Notes under the pieces: generated by a model
Told to the model about the DNA's origin: nothing
The model's input: the letters and a program-made list of their open reading frames with translations, nothing else
Databases searched by the model: none
Source of the DNA: Hymenobacter terricola
GTDB taxonomy: Bacteria > Bacteroidota > Bacteroidia > Cytophagales > Hymenobacteraceae
DNA length: 42,514 bases
NCBI RefSeq assembly: GCF_017921975.2
Contig: NZ_JAGEMO020000056.1
Location: forward strand, 1-42,514
Reading direction: 5' to 3'
Translations under genes and position numbers: made by a program
Shown here: in pieces, positions 8,765 to 17,590 of the stretch
How positions within the stretch are numbered: position 1 is the first letter of the stretch
Layout: the number at the start of each line of letters is the position of its first letter

Positions 8765-9978
8765 AGCGCGGCCGAAGGTGAAGTGCTTGATGGCCGGGAC
8801 AGCCGCGCGGCCTGGGATGCAGTGGTGGGCGCGGCGGCGCGGCGGGCGCTTTCGTAGGCTTCGACCGTGCTGGCCAGCATGGCGGGCAGGTCGAACCGGG
8901 CGGTGGCGTGGGCGTGCTGGCGCTGGCGCAGCGCGGCCCGGGCGGCAGGGCTGGCCAGCAGCCGGTGCAGGCGCTCGGCCACGGCAGCGGGTGTGGCCGC
9001 CGGAGCAAACAGGGCTTCGGGGTCGTGGGCCAGTACTTCTGGCACGGCGCCCACGCCCATGGCCAGCACCGGCACATCGCAGGCCATGGCTTCGAGCAGC
9101 ACCAGACCAAAGCTTTCGTTGGTGGCGGCGTGCACATAGAGGGTGCTGGCCCGCAGCAACGGCGCTACTTCGGCGCGGTGCCCGGCCAGCCACACCACAT
9201 CTTGCAGGCCGGCGGCCGCGATGCGAGCCCGCAGCCTTGCTTCGTCGGGGCCAGTGCCCACCAGGCCGAGCAGGAAGTCGGAGCGCAGGGCCCGCAAGGC
9301 TTCGGCCACGGCCAGCAGAAAAATCTGATTTTTGCGCCCTTCAAGGTGGCCAATATTCAGCAGCACGGGGCGGCCGGCGGCCCGGGCCTGCAGCTCGGCG
9401 TCGGCGGGCACAGCGGCAAATTTCTGCAAATCGAGCCCGTGGGGCACCACTTTGTGCCGGGACTGGGCTGGCAGCAAAGGGGCCACCCGGAGCTGCACAT
9501 AGCCGGACACGCTCACGAAATGCTCGGCCCGGCCCAGAAAGAAATTGTGCCAGCGCACCACCGTGCGGGCCGCCCAGCCGCGCAGGCCCAGCTGCCGCAC
9601 CACTTCCTGGCCGGGGTGGTCGTTGAAGTGGCCGGTGACCACCACCGGCACGCGGCGGCCCAGGGCTTGGCGCAGCAGCCAGCCGGTGGTGGCGTCCTGG
9701 GCATTCACCACGTCGTAAGTAATGCCACGGTCGAGGGCGCTGAAAATGTTGGCGCAACTGTGGATTTCGCCGCCCAGGTGCTCACCTGCCGGGCCAGCCA
9801 GCGCCAGCAGGCGGCGCAGCGCGCCCCAGGGGCGCGACTGCCACCGGCTGGCACCGGCCGGCGTGAGCACCGTCACGGTATGCCCCAGGGCCCGCAGCCC
9901 GGCCGCCAGGCGCTGGTAATGAACCCGCACGCCGCTGGGTGCCTCCGGCACCATCATCGATACAAGCAGAATATTCAT
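8761..9978 (-). CDS. Glycosyltransferase family 4
   Basis: The 405-residue GT-B protein starts MNILLVSMMVPEAPSGVRVH, a GT4 first strand and loop. The C-terminal domain shows LLNIGHLEGRKNQIFLLAVA, LVGTGPDEARL and a complete E-x7-E motif in NESFGLVLLEAMA. This is the most canonical GT4 of the cluster. Its start overlaps the end of the flippase gene and its stop overlaps the polymerase start, both as ATGA, so flippase, transferase and polymerase are translationally linked. The last 25 residues are Ala/Ser/Thr-rich and probably unstructured. Confidence 0.89.
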   Translation of the reverse strand: MNILLVSMMVPEAPSGVRVHYQRLAAGLRALGHTVTVLTPAGASRWQSRPWGALRRLLALAGPAGEHLGGEIHSCANIFSALDRGITYDVVNAQDATTGWLLRQALGRRVPVVVTGHFNDHPGQEVVRQLGLRGWAARTVVRWHNFFLGRAEHFVSVSGYVQLRVAPLLPAQSRHKVVPHGLDLQKFAAVPADAELQARAAGRPVLLNIGHLEGRKNQIFLLAVAEALRALRSDFLLGLVGTGPDEARLRARIAAAGLQDVVWLAGHRAEVAPLLRASTLYVHAATNESFGLVLLEAMACDVPVLAMGVGAVPEVLAHDPEALFAPAATPAAVAERLHRLLASPAARAALRQRQHAHATARFDLPAMLASTVEAYESARRAAAPTTASQAARLSRPSSTSPSAAL

Positions 9979-11573
9979 GACATCAGCGGGGCGGGAACGC
10001 CCAATGAAGTGTCAAAAGAGCTGTCGGCGCGAGCGGCTACGGGGTCGAGCCAGTCCGCGTAGCGGCGCAGGCCGGTGCGGCTCCACTCGGGCGCCCGCGG
10101 CGTGGTATCCAGCCGCCGCAATGCTTTTATTATCATGGGCCGCAGCTCGGGCGAGGGCCAGCGCAGCAGCAGGCCGCTCAGGGCCAGGGCGCCGGTTAGC
10201 ATTTGCAGGCCAAATACCACCAGCCTTGGCCAGTCCAGCCCGCGCAGCGCCACCGAGGCGAGCAGGATGCTGGCCCCCACCACCAGGGCATTGCGCAGCC
10301 CCGGCAGGTAAATGGCAAACAAGGCCGGATAGCCCACGGCCAGGTCTTTATGCGTGATGCGCATATATAAGAGCGTGCGCACCACCTCCCCTATCCCAAT
10401 GGCCGCCGCTATGCCCACGATGCCGTAGCCCCGCAGCAGCCAGAACAAGCCCACCAGCAACAGGATAAACTCGACATTCAACACCACTTTGCGCCGCAGG
10501 TTGGCACGGGCATCGGCCACAATTCCGGCAAACATCGTGGTCAGGCTCAAGGGAATGGCTACGCACAAGGCCCGCAGCACGGGAATGGAGGCATCCCACT
10601 TGGGGCCCAGCAGCACCCGCACCATTTCGGGGGCGGCCACGGCCACGCCCGCGCACAGCGGCAGCACCAAAGTGGCCACCAGCGTGCTGCTGCGCAGGTA
10701 CAGCCCGCGCAGGCGGGGAACGTCCTGCTGCACCTGGCTGAACGCCGGGAAAGCCACTTTGGCCACGCTGTTCGTGAGGAAGTACATGGGCAGGTAGAGC
10801 AGCATAAACGCCCGATTGTAGAGGCCCAGCGCCACCGGCCCCAGCAGCCGCCCAATGAGCAGCGTGTCGAGGTTGCCGTTGATAAATTCCAGAAAACTAA
10901 TGAGCGACACCTGGCTGCCGTAGCCCACCAGCGCCGAATAATGCTGCCAGCCAAACAGCGGCCGCAGCGGGTGCCGCACCACGGCGTAGGTGCCCACGCT
11001 GGTGATGAGCTGCTGGGCCAGACTGGCTGCCACCAGGCTCCACACCCCGGCCCCGGCCCAGGCGCAGCCCAGGCCCACGCCGCCGTAGGCCAGCACGTAG
11101 GCCAGGACATCGAGTTTGGCCAACACCTCAAAGCGCATCTCGCGGCGCAGCACGCTGGTGGCCGTGAGCCCCAGCGACGCCACCACGAACCCCAGGGCCA
11201 GGGCCCGCACCAGCGGCACCACCGCCGGGTTTTTCAGCACCAGCAGCGAGAGCGGCGCGAGCAGCCAGAACAGCCCCGCCACCACCGCGCCCAGCAGCAG
11301 CGAACCCGTGAAGGTGGCCCGCAAATCATTGGCAGTAAGCTTGGGCCGCTGCACCAGGGCGTGGCCCAGGCCCATTTCGGCAAAGTAGCCCCCGAAGCGC
11401 AGCACCACGCCCGCCAGCGCCACCAGCCCAAAGGCGGCGGGGTCCAGCAGGCGGGCCATCACGGCGGTATAGCCCACTTGCAGCACGGCCGTAACCACGG
11501 CCGCGGCCGTGGTCCACTTGATGCCGCGGAGGGCCGCAACGCCCAAAGGAGCCGATTGTGAACTGGTCGTCAT
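9975..11573 (-). CDS. Polysaccharide repeat-unit flippase (Wzx/PST family)
   Basis: The 532-residue protein has 12-14 hydrophobic segments and the N-terminal pattern of the MOP/PST family (GIKWTTAAAVVTAVLQVGYT, then LLDPAAFGLVALAGVV). VRVLLGPKWDASIPVLRAL, before the later helices, is also typical of Wzx/RfbX flippases. It should move undecaprenyl-diphosphate-linked repeat units to the periplasmic face for the polymerase encoded two genes on. The extra ~60 soluble residues at the C-terminus may be cytoplasmic. It follows the tyrosine kinase gene after 131 bp that hold an imperfect inverted repeat, and overlaps the next GT4 by 4 bp. Confidence 0.88.
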   Translation of the reverse strand: MTTSSQSAPLGVAALRGIKWTTAAAVVTAVLQVGYTAVMARLLDPAAFGLVALAGVVLRFGGYFAEMGLGHALVQRPKLTANDLRATFTGSLLLGAVVAGLFWLLAPLSLLVLKNPAVVPLVRALALGFVVASLGLTATSVLRREMRFEVLAKLDVLAYVLAYGGVGLGCAWAGAGVWSLVAASLAQQLITSVGTYAVVRHPLRPLFGWQHYSALVGYGSQVSLISFLEFINGNLDTLLIGRLLGPVALGLYNRAFMLLYLPMYFLTNSVAKVAFPAFSQVQQDVPRLRGLYLRSSTLVATLVLPLCAGVAVAAPEMVRVLLGPKWDASIPVLRALCVAIPLSLTTMFAGIVADARANLRRKVVLNVEFILLLVGLFWLLRGYGIVGIAAAIGIGEVVRTLLYMRITHKDLAVGYPALFAIYLPGLRNALVVGASILLASVALRGLDWPRLVVFGLQMLTGALALSGLLLRWPSPELRPMIIKALRRLDTTPRAPEWSRTGLRRYADWLDPVAARADSSFDTSLGVPAPLMS

Positions 11574-11622
11574 AACGAAAACAGCGAAAAACGTAGCACT
11601 GAGCAGTCGCTTAACAGTAAAC

Positions 11623-11698
11623 GGGTTGTTAGTTGGTAGTTGTTAGTCAATATGTTGCCTGCACACTAACCACGAGCAACTGACAACTAAAACAGCCC
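11623..11698. repeat. Imperfect inverted repeat between kinase and flippase genes
   Basis: The segment 11623-11645 (TTGTTAGTTGGTAGTTGTTA core) and its imperfect complement at 11667-11698 can pair around a short loop. It is AT-richer than the flanking genes. It may be an intercistronic RNA hairpin or a small mobile repeat. No T-tract follows on the coding strand, so read-through to the flippase is expected. Confidence 0.4.
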
Positions 11699-11704
11699 AA
11701 TAGG

Positions 11705-14101
11705 CTACCGGCTATAGCCGTAGGCGTAGGCATTGGCCTTGTGGCTGTAGCCGTAGGTTTTGGCGAAATTCACGTCGTTGAGCACCGTGTATATGTTGGA
11801 TACTTTGTTGGCGCGGTACAGCTCGTCAATCTGGCTCAGCATGTCCTTGGCCGTATAATTCTGGCGCACGATGTACAGGCTGGCGTCGAAATGGCGCAGC
11901 AGCACGAAAAACTCCGCCACGTACCCCATCGGGGGCGTATCGAGCACCACGTAGTCGTATTCGGCGCGCATCTGCTCCACCAGAGCGTCCATGGCGCGGC
12001 TTTCCAGCAGCACCATGGGATTGGGCGGGATGGCCCCGCAGCATACCACGTCCAGGTTGTCGACGCCGCTGGCGCTCATCGCCTCGTTCAAAGAAGCCTC
12101 GCCCGATAGGTAAGCGGACAGGCCGGGGCCTTGCGGACTGCCAAAGTAGTTGGCCACGGTGGGGCGGCGCAGGTCGCATTCCAGCAGCAGCACCCGCCGG
12201 CCGCTCGCCGCCAGCTCCGAGGCCAGGTTCACGGCGCAGAACGTTTTACCCTCGCCCGGCACCGACGACGTGACGCCGATTATCTTTTTATTGCGCCCGT
12301 CCGAGAGGTATTGCAGGTTGATGCGGATTGAGCGGAACGACTCGGCGAGGGCGCCTTTGGGATTGTTCAGCTCGGCGTCGTCCTTGGTGCCGTGGGCCAC
12401 CATGCCCAGCATCGGAATGGTGGTGATGGAGGCCAGGTCTTCGGGGCGCTGCACGCGGCGGTTGGCCCGCTCCAGCAGCAGCCCCAGGCCGGTGGGCACC
12501 CCCAGGCCGGCCAGCAGCGCCAGCAGTGCCACCAACAGGGGCTTCGGCGCCTCGGGGCCGCTGCCGGCCATTTGGGCACTATCCACCACGTGTTTATCCG
12601 AGGCATTGGTAGCCAATGCAATGGCCGCTTCGTTGCGCTTTTCTTCCAGAAACGTGTAGTTCTTGTCGTTGAAGTCGTTTGCGCTTTTCAGAGCGGCCAG
12701 TTGCCGCTCGTTTTCCGGCATCTGGCTTATCTGGTTGCGTACCTGGGCCAGCTGGCTGTTCACGTCGCGCAGGCCGATTTCGGCGGCCTGGTTCATGTTG
12801 GTCAGCAGCTGGGCCAGCGACTGCTTGGTGGCGCGAATGGTTTCGTCCAGCTTTTTCACCGCCGGGTTGATGGCGCTGGCGTTCACACCCAGCTCGGCCC
12901 GGTGGGTGTTCATCTGGTGCAGCTGCAGGATGAGGTTGTCGAGCACAGAGTTTTCAATGCCCACGCTGCTGGGCGATATCAGCTGGTCGATGCCCTGGTT
13001 GTCGCGCAGGTAATTGAGCATGTTCTGGCAGTATTTGCGGCTGGTGATGGCCCGCGCCTGGGCCGTTTCCAATGTGCTGAGCTGCTGAATGCCCGAGGAT
13101 GACTGCGCGCCCACGTCCACCACGCCCCTGGTGGACCGGAACGTGGCCAGCGCACCCGCCGCCTGCCGGCGGGTGCCGGCCAGCTTGCCAATCTTATCGT
13201 CCAGGAAAGCCAGCGTTTTCTGGCCCGTCACGTTTTTTTCGTGCAGGTCGTTAGTTGCGTACACGGCCATGAGCGTGTCCAGAAACGCGGTGGCCTGGCC
13301 CGGCACCGAGCTCTTGACTTGCAGCTCCACAATGCGCGACTCGTGGTCGATGGGCTTCACCGCCAGCGTGCCGGCGTAGCGCCCCATGGCATCGCCCAGG
13401 CCATTCAGCTTGAAGAAATACTTCGTTCCATTGGCTTCGAATTTTGCGCCCGGCTCCGGGGTCAGCACCACGCATACCAGCGGAGTGCGGAGCGTGTCGC
13501 CGGCCGCCACGGTTTCGTCGATGTCTACGTCCTGCACGTCGCGCACCAGCTCGCCCGAGCCCAGTTTATTCAGCTGGCCTTTGGAGGCTTTGGCTTGCAC
13601 CCGGTAGCGGCCCGGGCCGGCCGGCGTCACAAACAGGCGCACGCCCGTGAGCTGCGGCACGGCCCAGTTGGGTGCCACCCGGAAGGGCAGCGCCCCGGCG
13701 GGCTGCTCACGCACTTGCAGCGGACGGAACTGGTTGAGCCAGGTATTGGGCACGGCGTAGTACGACACGGCGTAGGGCAGCCGGCTCACGGCCTGCCGCA
13801 CCATGCCGGAGGAAGTAATGAGGCCGATTTCGTCCTCCATTTTCATGCCTTTATCGCGCACTTCCAGCATTTGCAGCAGCTCCTGCGCCTTGCGCGAGCC
13901 CGACGTTTGGTCGCCGAGCAGCATGGTGGCGTGGAAGGCGTAGACCGGGGGCGACACCTGCAGGTACACATAGGCCAGCAGGGCGGCCAACGCCAACCCG
14001 CCCACAAACAGCGGCCAACGGTGGCGCAACCGGAAAAACAACGCATTCAGGTCAATCTCGTCAGATACTGGCGTTGAGGTCGGAGATGGGGTCGAATTCA
14101 T
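11705..14101 (-). CDS. Wzc-like polysaccharide co-polymerase and bacterial tyrosine autokinase
   Basis: The 798-residue protein has the PCP-2a layout. A Wzz-like N-terminal membrane helix (about residues 30-50) is followed by a long periplasmic region with coiled-coil stretches (about 300-480), then a second helix and a cytoplasmic BY-kinase domain. The kinase has Walker A SSVPGEGKT (Lys 619), Walker A' LLLECDLRRP and Walker B VVLDTPP. The C-terminus is the typical Tyr cluster (YGYSHKANAYAYGYSR), where trans-autophosphorylation would control chain length and export. ATG 14101 is chosen; an ATG at 14197 would run into the preceding OPX gene. It follows that gene by 37 bp. No cognate tyrosine phosphatase is seen in the window. 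Confidence 0.93.
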   Translation of the reverse strand: MNSTPSPTSTPVSDEIDLNALFFRLRHRWPLFVGGLALAALLAYVYLQVSPPVYAFHATMLLGDQTSGSRKAQELLQMLEVRDKGMKMEDEIGLITSSGMVRQAVSRLPYAVSYYAVPNTWLNQFRPLQVREQPAGALPFRVAPNWAVPQLTGVRLFVTPAGPGRYRVQAKASKGQLNKLGSGELVRDVQDVDIDETVAAGDTLRTPLVCVVLTPEPGAKFEANGTKYFFKLNGLGDAMGRYAGTLAVKPIDHESRIVELQVKSSVPGQATAFLDTLMAVYATNDLHEKNVTGQKTLAFLDDKIGKLAGTRRQAAGALATFRSTRGVVDVGAQSSSGIQQLSTLETAQARAITSRKYCQNMLNYLRDNQGIDQLISPSSVGIENSVLDNLILQLHQMNTHRAELGVNASAINPAVKKLDETIRATKQSLAQLLTNMNQAAEIGLRDVNSQLAQVRNQISQMPENERQLAALKSANDFNDKNYTFLEEKRNEAAIALATNASDKHVVDSAQMAGSGPEAPKPLLVALLALLAGLGVPTGLGLLLERANRRVQRPEDLASITTIPMLGMVAHGTKDDAELNNPKGALAESFRSIRINLQYLSDGRNKKIIGVTSSVPGEGKTFCAVNLASELAASGRRVLLLECDLRRPTVANYFGSPQGPGLSAYLSGEASLNEAMSASGVDNLDVVCCGAIPPNPMVLLESRAMDALVEQMRAEYDYVVLDTPPMGYVAEFFVLLRHFDASLYIVRQNYTAKDMLSQIDELYRANKVSNIYTVLNDVNFAKTYGYSHKANAYAYGYSR

Positions 14102-14138
14102 GCTGAGCAAAGAATAAAGCGAAACAATCCAACAGGCT

Positions 14139-14930
14139 TCAGTTCGTGCGCAAATAACTGAGGAGCAGTACCACTGCCGAAATACCGCCAAAGACAATAC
14201 CGAGGTTATTGGCGTTGGCGCGGCTGGTGCGGGCCTTCAGCGGCTCCACATACAGCGCGTCGTTGGGCATCATATAGTAGTAGGGCGAGCGCAGCAGGTC
14301 GGGGTTGGTCAGGTCCAGCAGCACCACTTCCGCGCCTTTGTCAGTTTGGCGCACCAGCTTCACGTTCTGGCGGTTGCCAAACTCGGTGAGGTCGCCCGCC
14401 AGGCCCAGGGCTTCCAGCACCGTGGCCTGCCCGTTGTAGATGAGGAAGCGGCCGGGATTGCGCACCTCGCCGAGCACCGTGAGCTTGAAGCTGAGGAGCT
14501 TGACCAGCACGTTGGCCCCCTTATTCGTCACGTAAGCGTCAATTTTTTTCTGAACCAGGGCCTGCACCTGCTCTACGGTGAGGCCCTGCACCGCCACGTT
14601 GCCGACCGTAGGCAGGTTAATTTGCCCGTCCGGATTCACCGAGTATCCCGTCAGGTACAGCGCGCTGGGGTCGCCTCCCAAATAGGAGCGGGTATCCGAG
14701 ATGTTGAACAGCTCATTAAATTCGGTCTGGGCGCTTTGGACCCGGATGGAAAGCACATCGTTGGCCTGGATGTGGTACACCGCGCGGGCGTTGGCTACCT
14801 CCACCGGCTTCGCCGCCGAATAGCTGGGACTCTGCAAATAGGGTAGCTGGCGCTGCGACACGCAGCCCCCTACCCACAGCCCACACAACACTAAAAACAG
14901 GAGTCGATAAACAAGTAAGTTTTGGGACAT
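14139..14930 (-). CDS. Outer-membrane polysaccharide export lipoprotein (OPX, Wza-like)
   Basis: The 263-residue protein begins with a lipoprotein signal (LCGLWVGGC, lipid-modified Cys at residue 23 from the chosen ATG). It has a Poly_export domain (YHIQANDVLSIRVQSAQ, then VNPDGQINLPTVGNVAVQG) and one SLBB-like domain (LTVLGEVRNPGRFLIYNGQA). The C-terminus carries a hydrophobic helix, as in Wza-type OPX proteins that line the export channel. Together with the downstream co-polymerase kinase it should form the trans-envelope export pore. It is the first gene of the cluster, with a promoter candidate about 120 bp upstream. An in-frame ATG at 14954 would add eight residues before the signal sequence and is less likely. 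Confidence 0.92.
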   Translation of the reverse strand: MSQNLLVYRLLFLVLCGLWVGGCVSQRQLPYLQSPSYSAAKPVEVANARAVYHIQANDVLSIRVQSAQTEFNELFNISDTRSYLGGDPSALYLTGYSVNPDGQINLPTVGNVAVQGLTVEQVQALVQKKIDAYVTNKGANVLVKLLSFKLTVLGEVRNPGRFLIYNGQATVLEALGLAGDLTEFGNRQNVKLVRQTDKGAEVVLLDLTNPDLLRSPYYYMMPNDALYVEPLKARTSRANANNLGIVFGGISAVVLLLSYLRTN

Positions 14931-15049
14931 GTAGTAGAAATAAGCAAACATCAACGGCCATTTGCCTACGCGGCCTGACCCGAAATCAATGGCACTCCTT
15001 AGAGAGTGAGTAGCAGCGAATCAAGGCACTAATATAAGGGGATTGCTGA

Positions 15050-15057
15050 CAAACGTA
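15050..15057 (-). promoter_or_regulatory. Promoter -7 element for the exopolysaccharide operon
   Basis: The minus strand reads TACGTTTG here, an exact TAnnTTTG match. The 40 nt upstream are almost pure A/T, but the -33 TTTG is imperfect (TTTA at the right distance). Transcription would start near 15043, about 113 nt before the OPX ATG at 14930. The wider gap 14931-15626 has no gene I can support. Confidence 0.5.
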
Positions 15058-15626
15058 TATAATGAATTTATTTTTAAATTGTAAAATAACAAGATAAAAA
15101 TACCTTTTCACTTAATCTTCAGCAACTTAAAAATACAAAAGCATTTTCAAAATGACTAACATTAAATATTCACTATTTATTTTTTATAGTGAAGAATTCT
15201 CCTCTGGCTCCTTTACACAAGTTGGGCGTATTGACGTCTGCTCCGAAGGACTCGCACAGGCGCTTTGCGAAGCCAGCACGGGGCCCATCTGAGCAGGGAA
15301 TAGCCGATGCTGGTGAGAAACCTGAACCTTGAAAATGCACACAACGCTGTGCCTGAACACCGCTATAATCTTTTGCTTCGCCTGGGCCAATCTACTTCCA
15401 ATATATCAATATGTATACACGCTTGGGAGGGGGTCCGGTGTCGGCACTTGCGAGCCAGCGGGCCGAAGCGAAAGCCGTCCAACTCGACAGTACTTGGGGA
15501 ACCTGCAATAATTATTCGGCCTCCATTGATAGCGTACTACTGCCTCTTATTATATTCAAACCGTATACGGAAATCCACCGCTGCCGCACTCCCAAACCGA
15601 TGCAGTAACTGGCTTATCACTCACTA

Positions 15627-16238
15627 ATGCAATCACCTGGCAACCAAGCACAAAGTCATCCGAGGCTGTACGCTTCCTGGGATGATAGCGCGCTGGTGCA
15701 GGCCCTGCGGCGGGGCGATGTGCAGGCTTTCGCGGAAATCTATCATCGCTACGGGTTTCTGCTGCTGGAGCAGGCTTTTCGAAAAATAAACTCGCGCGAG
15801 GTAGCCGAAGAAATCGTGCAGGATTTGTTTGCCGCCCTCTGGCACAAGCGCGAAACCGCCGATATTCAGAAGCTCCGGGAATATTTGGGCTCGGCCGTGA
15901 AATACCGGGTTATCAACCTGATTAAAAACAAGCTGACCCACTCCGGCTACGTGGCCTACCGCCGCACCGTGGCCGAGGAAGCCGACCGCCGCACGGAAGA
16001 AGAAATCGCGGCCGCCGACCTGTCATCGGCCCTTAATGTGGGCCTGGCGCACCTGCCAGGCCACACCCGGGAGATTTTTCAGTTGAGCCGGCTGGAACAC
16101 CAGACGGTGCCCCAGATTGCGGTGCGGCTCAAGCTCTCGCCCAAAGCTGTGGAATACCACATCACCCGGGCCCTGAGGCTGCTGCGCGTTTCGCTCAAAG
16201 ATTTTCTGGTCCCGCTCATTTTGTTACTACTGCAATAA
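15627..16238 (+). CDS. ECF RNA polymerase sigma factor, Bacteroidota PUL type
   Basis: The 203-residue protein has sigma region 2 at about residues 25-95 (ALRRGDVQAFAEIYHRYG, EEIVQDLFAALWHKR) and region 4 at about 135-185, with a helix-turn-helix (QTVPQIAVRLKLSPKAVEYH). The end is hydrophobic (FLVPLILLLLQ), common in sigma factors paired with FecR in Bacteroidota (the TIGR02985 type). It should drive the downstream SusC/D operon when released by the anti-sigma factor encoded next. ATG 15627 follows a 390-bp gap from the divergent operon promoter. The only promoter-like sequence in front (TATAATCTTTTG at 15363-15374) misses the consensus spacing by one base. Confidence 0.93.
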   Translation: MQSPGNQAQSHPRLYASWDDSALVQALRRGDVQAFAEIYHRYGFLLLEQAFRKINSREVAEEIVQDLFAALWHKRETADIQKLREYLGSAVKYRVINLIKNKLTHSGYVAYRRTVAEEADRRTEEEIAAADLSSALNVGLAHLPGHTREIFQLSRLEHQTVPQIAVRLKLSPKAVEYHITRALRLLRVSLKDFLVPLILLLLQ

Positions 16239-16384
16239 GTACCTGCTCATCAATTAGCTATTACATTGATTCTTTGTTCGTCAGCATAAGAATTCGGCTC
16301 ACTGCGCATTTTTTTGCTTCCGGGTTTAGGGGGCTGGCAGGAGTTGTTTGACTATTAAGCCAGCACCCTTACGGCGGCACTGCC

Positions 16385-17446
16385 ATGAACCAGTCAGATT
16401 TTCGTACGCTGCTGCAACGCTACCAACAAGGCGCGTGCACCCCCGCCGAAATTCAGCGCATTGAAGCCTGGTACCGCTGCCTCGGCGCGGAGCAGGAGTT
16501 CAACTTGTCGCCCGCCGAGAAGGAGGCGCTGATGGCCACGGTCTGGCAGCGCATCAACCGGCAAACAGCCCCCGCTTCATCGTTTCTCGATACATCCCCG
16601 AAAGCGGCACTGCCCGACGGCTGGGCGTCGTGGCCCGCTCGGGTGCGCTGGGCGGCAGCGGCGGCGCTGGTTATCGGAGTGAGTTTGGTGGGCTTGCAGG
16701 TGGCCCGCCTGCCCGTGCAATGGGCGGCCGGATGGCCCCCTAAACCTCTGGTAACCCCAAAACCAGCCGCGCCGACCTCCTGGCAGGTGTTCACCAATTC
16801 GTCGGCCTACGAAACGCACGTGGCCCTGCCCGATGGCAGCGCGGTGACCCTGGCCCCGGCCAGCACCCTGAAGTACCAGCGCCAGCTGCGGGGCAACCGC
16901 CGGATAGCCTACCTCACAGGGGCGGCTTTTTTCGACGTGTTTCACGACAAGCAGCACCCGTTTTTGGTGTTCACCGACAAGGTGGTGACCACCGTGCTGG
17001 GCACCAGCTTCCGGGTGCAGGCCTACGCCGGACAGGCCGAGGTGCAGGTGCAGGTGCGCACCGGCGCCGTGCGCGTGAGCCAGCGCGTGGCTGCCGCCAA
17101 CACCGCCCCGGCCAGCTTGGTGGTGCTGCCCAACCAGCAGGCCGTGTACTCGCCGGCGCGCCGGCAGCTACGGCGCGAGCTGGTGCCGACGCCCGCACTG
17201 GTGGCGCCGCAGTCTTTCGTGTTTAACGACCGGCCCGTGGCGGAGGTGCTAACGGCGCTGGAAAAGGCTTACGGCGTATCTATCATGTACGACGCCAGGG
17301 CTTTGCACAACTGCACCATCAACCTGAGCCTGCGCGACGAGCCCCTGTTTACCAAGCTCGACATGCTGTGCGAAACCCTGGGGGCGACCTACGAAAAGGT
17401 TGATGGCCACATTCTGTTTCATAGCCAGCCCTGCCAGGTCGAATAA
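16385..17446 (+). CDS. FecR-family anti-sigma factor
   Basis: The 353-residue protein has a cytoplasmic N-terminal part with FRTLLQRYQQGACTPAE (FecR N-terminal type), one membrane helix at about residues 87-110, a periplasmic FecR domain (about 135-245, with HVALPDGSAVTLAPASTLKY) and a C-terminal DUF4974/STN-like domain (about 277-350, with FVFNDRPVAEVLTALEKAYG). The family holds the ECF sigma factor and releases it when the STN domain of a loaded TonB-dependent transporter contacts the periplasmic part. Both partners are adjacent: the sigma gene 146 bp upstream and the STN-bearing SusC 144 bp downstream. Confidence 0.93.
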   Translation: MNQSDFRTLLQRYQQGACTPAEIQRIEAWYRCLGAEQEFNLSPAEKEALMATVWQRINRQTAPASSFLDTSPKAALPDGWASWPARVRWAAAAALVIGVSLVGLQVARLPVQWAAGWPPKPLVTPKPAAPTSWQVFTNSSAYETHVALPDGSAVTLAPASTLKYQRQLRGNRRIAYLTGAAFFDVFHDKQHPFLVFTDKVVTTVLGTSFRVQAYAGQAEVQVQVRTGAVRVSQRVAAANTAPASLVVLPNQQAVYSPARRQLRRELVPTPALVAPQSFVFNDRPVAEVLTALEKAYGVSIMYDARALHNCTINLSLRDEPLFTKLDMLCETLGATYEKVDGHILFHSQPCQVE

Positions 17447-17590
17447 TCAGTCTCGCCTTCACGCCCAATTGCCTATGCTTTAATTTCCTGCAATCGATTC
17501 CGGAAATCAACAGCGCCGCTGCTGCTGAAACACGCAGGGCTATTGCGGCTGGCTCCTCTCAAAACTTCCCACCAAACCATTCATCTCCCT

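Noticed and set aside
15152..15292. A 46-residue plus-strand open frame (starts MTNIKYSLFIFYSEEF)
   Set aside because: Too short and without family resemblance; it spans a small hairpin at 15169-15193 and could be chance.
15307..15627. Plus-strand open frames ahead of the sigma factor gene
   Set aside because: No recognisable protein features, alternative frames overlap each other, and they end at the sigma start.
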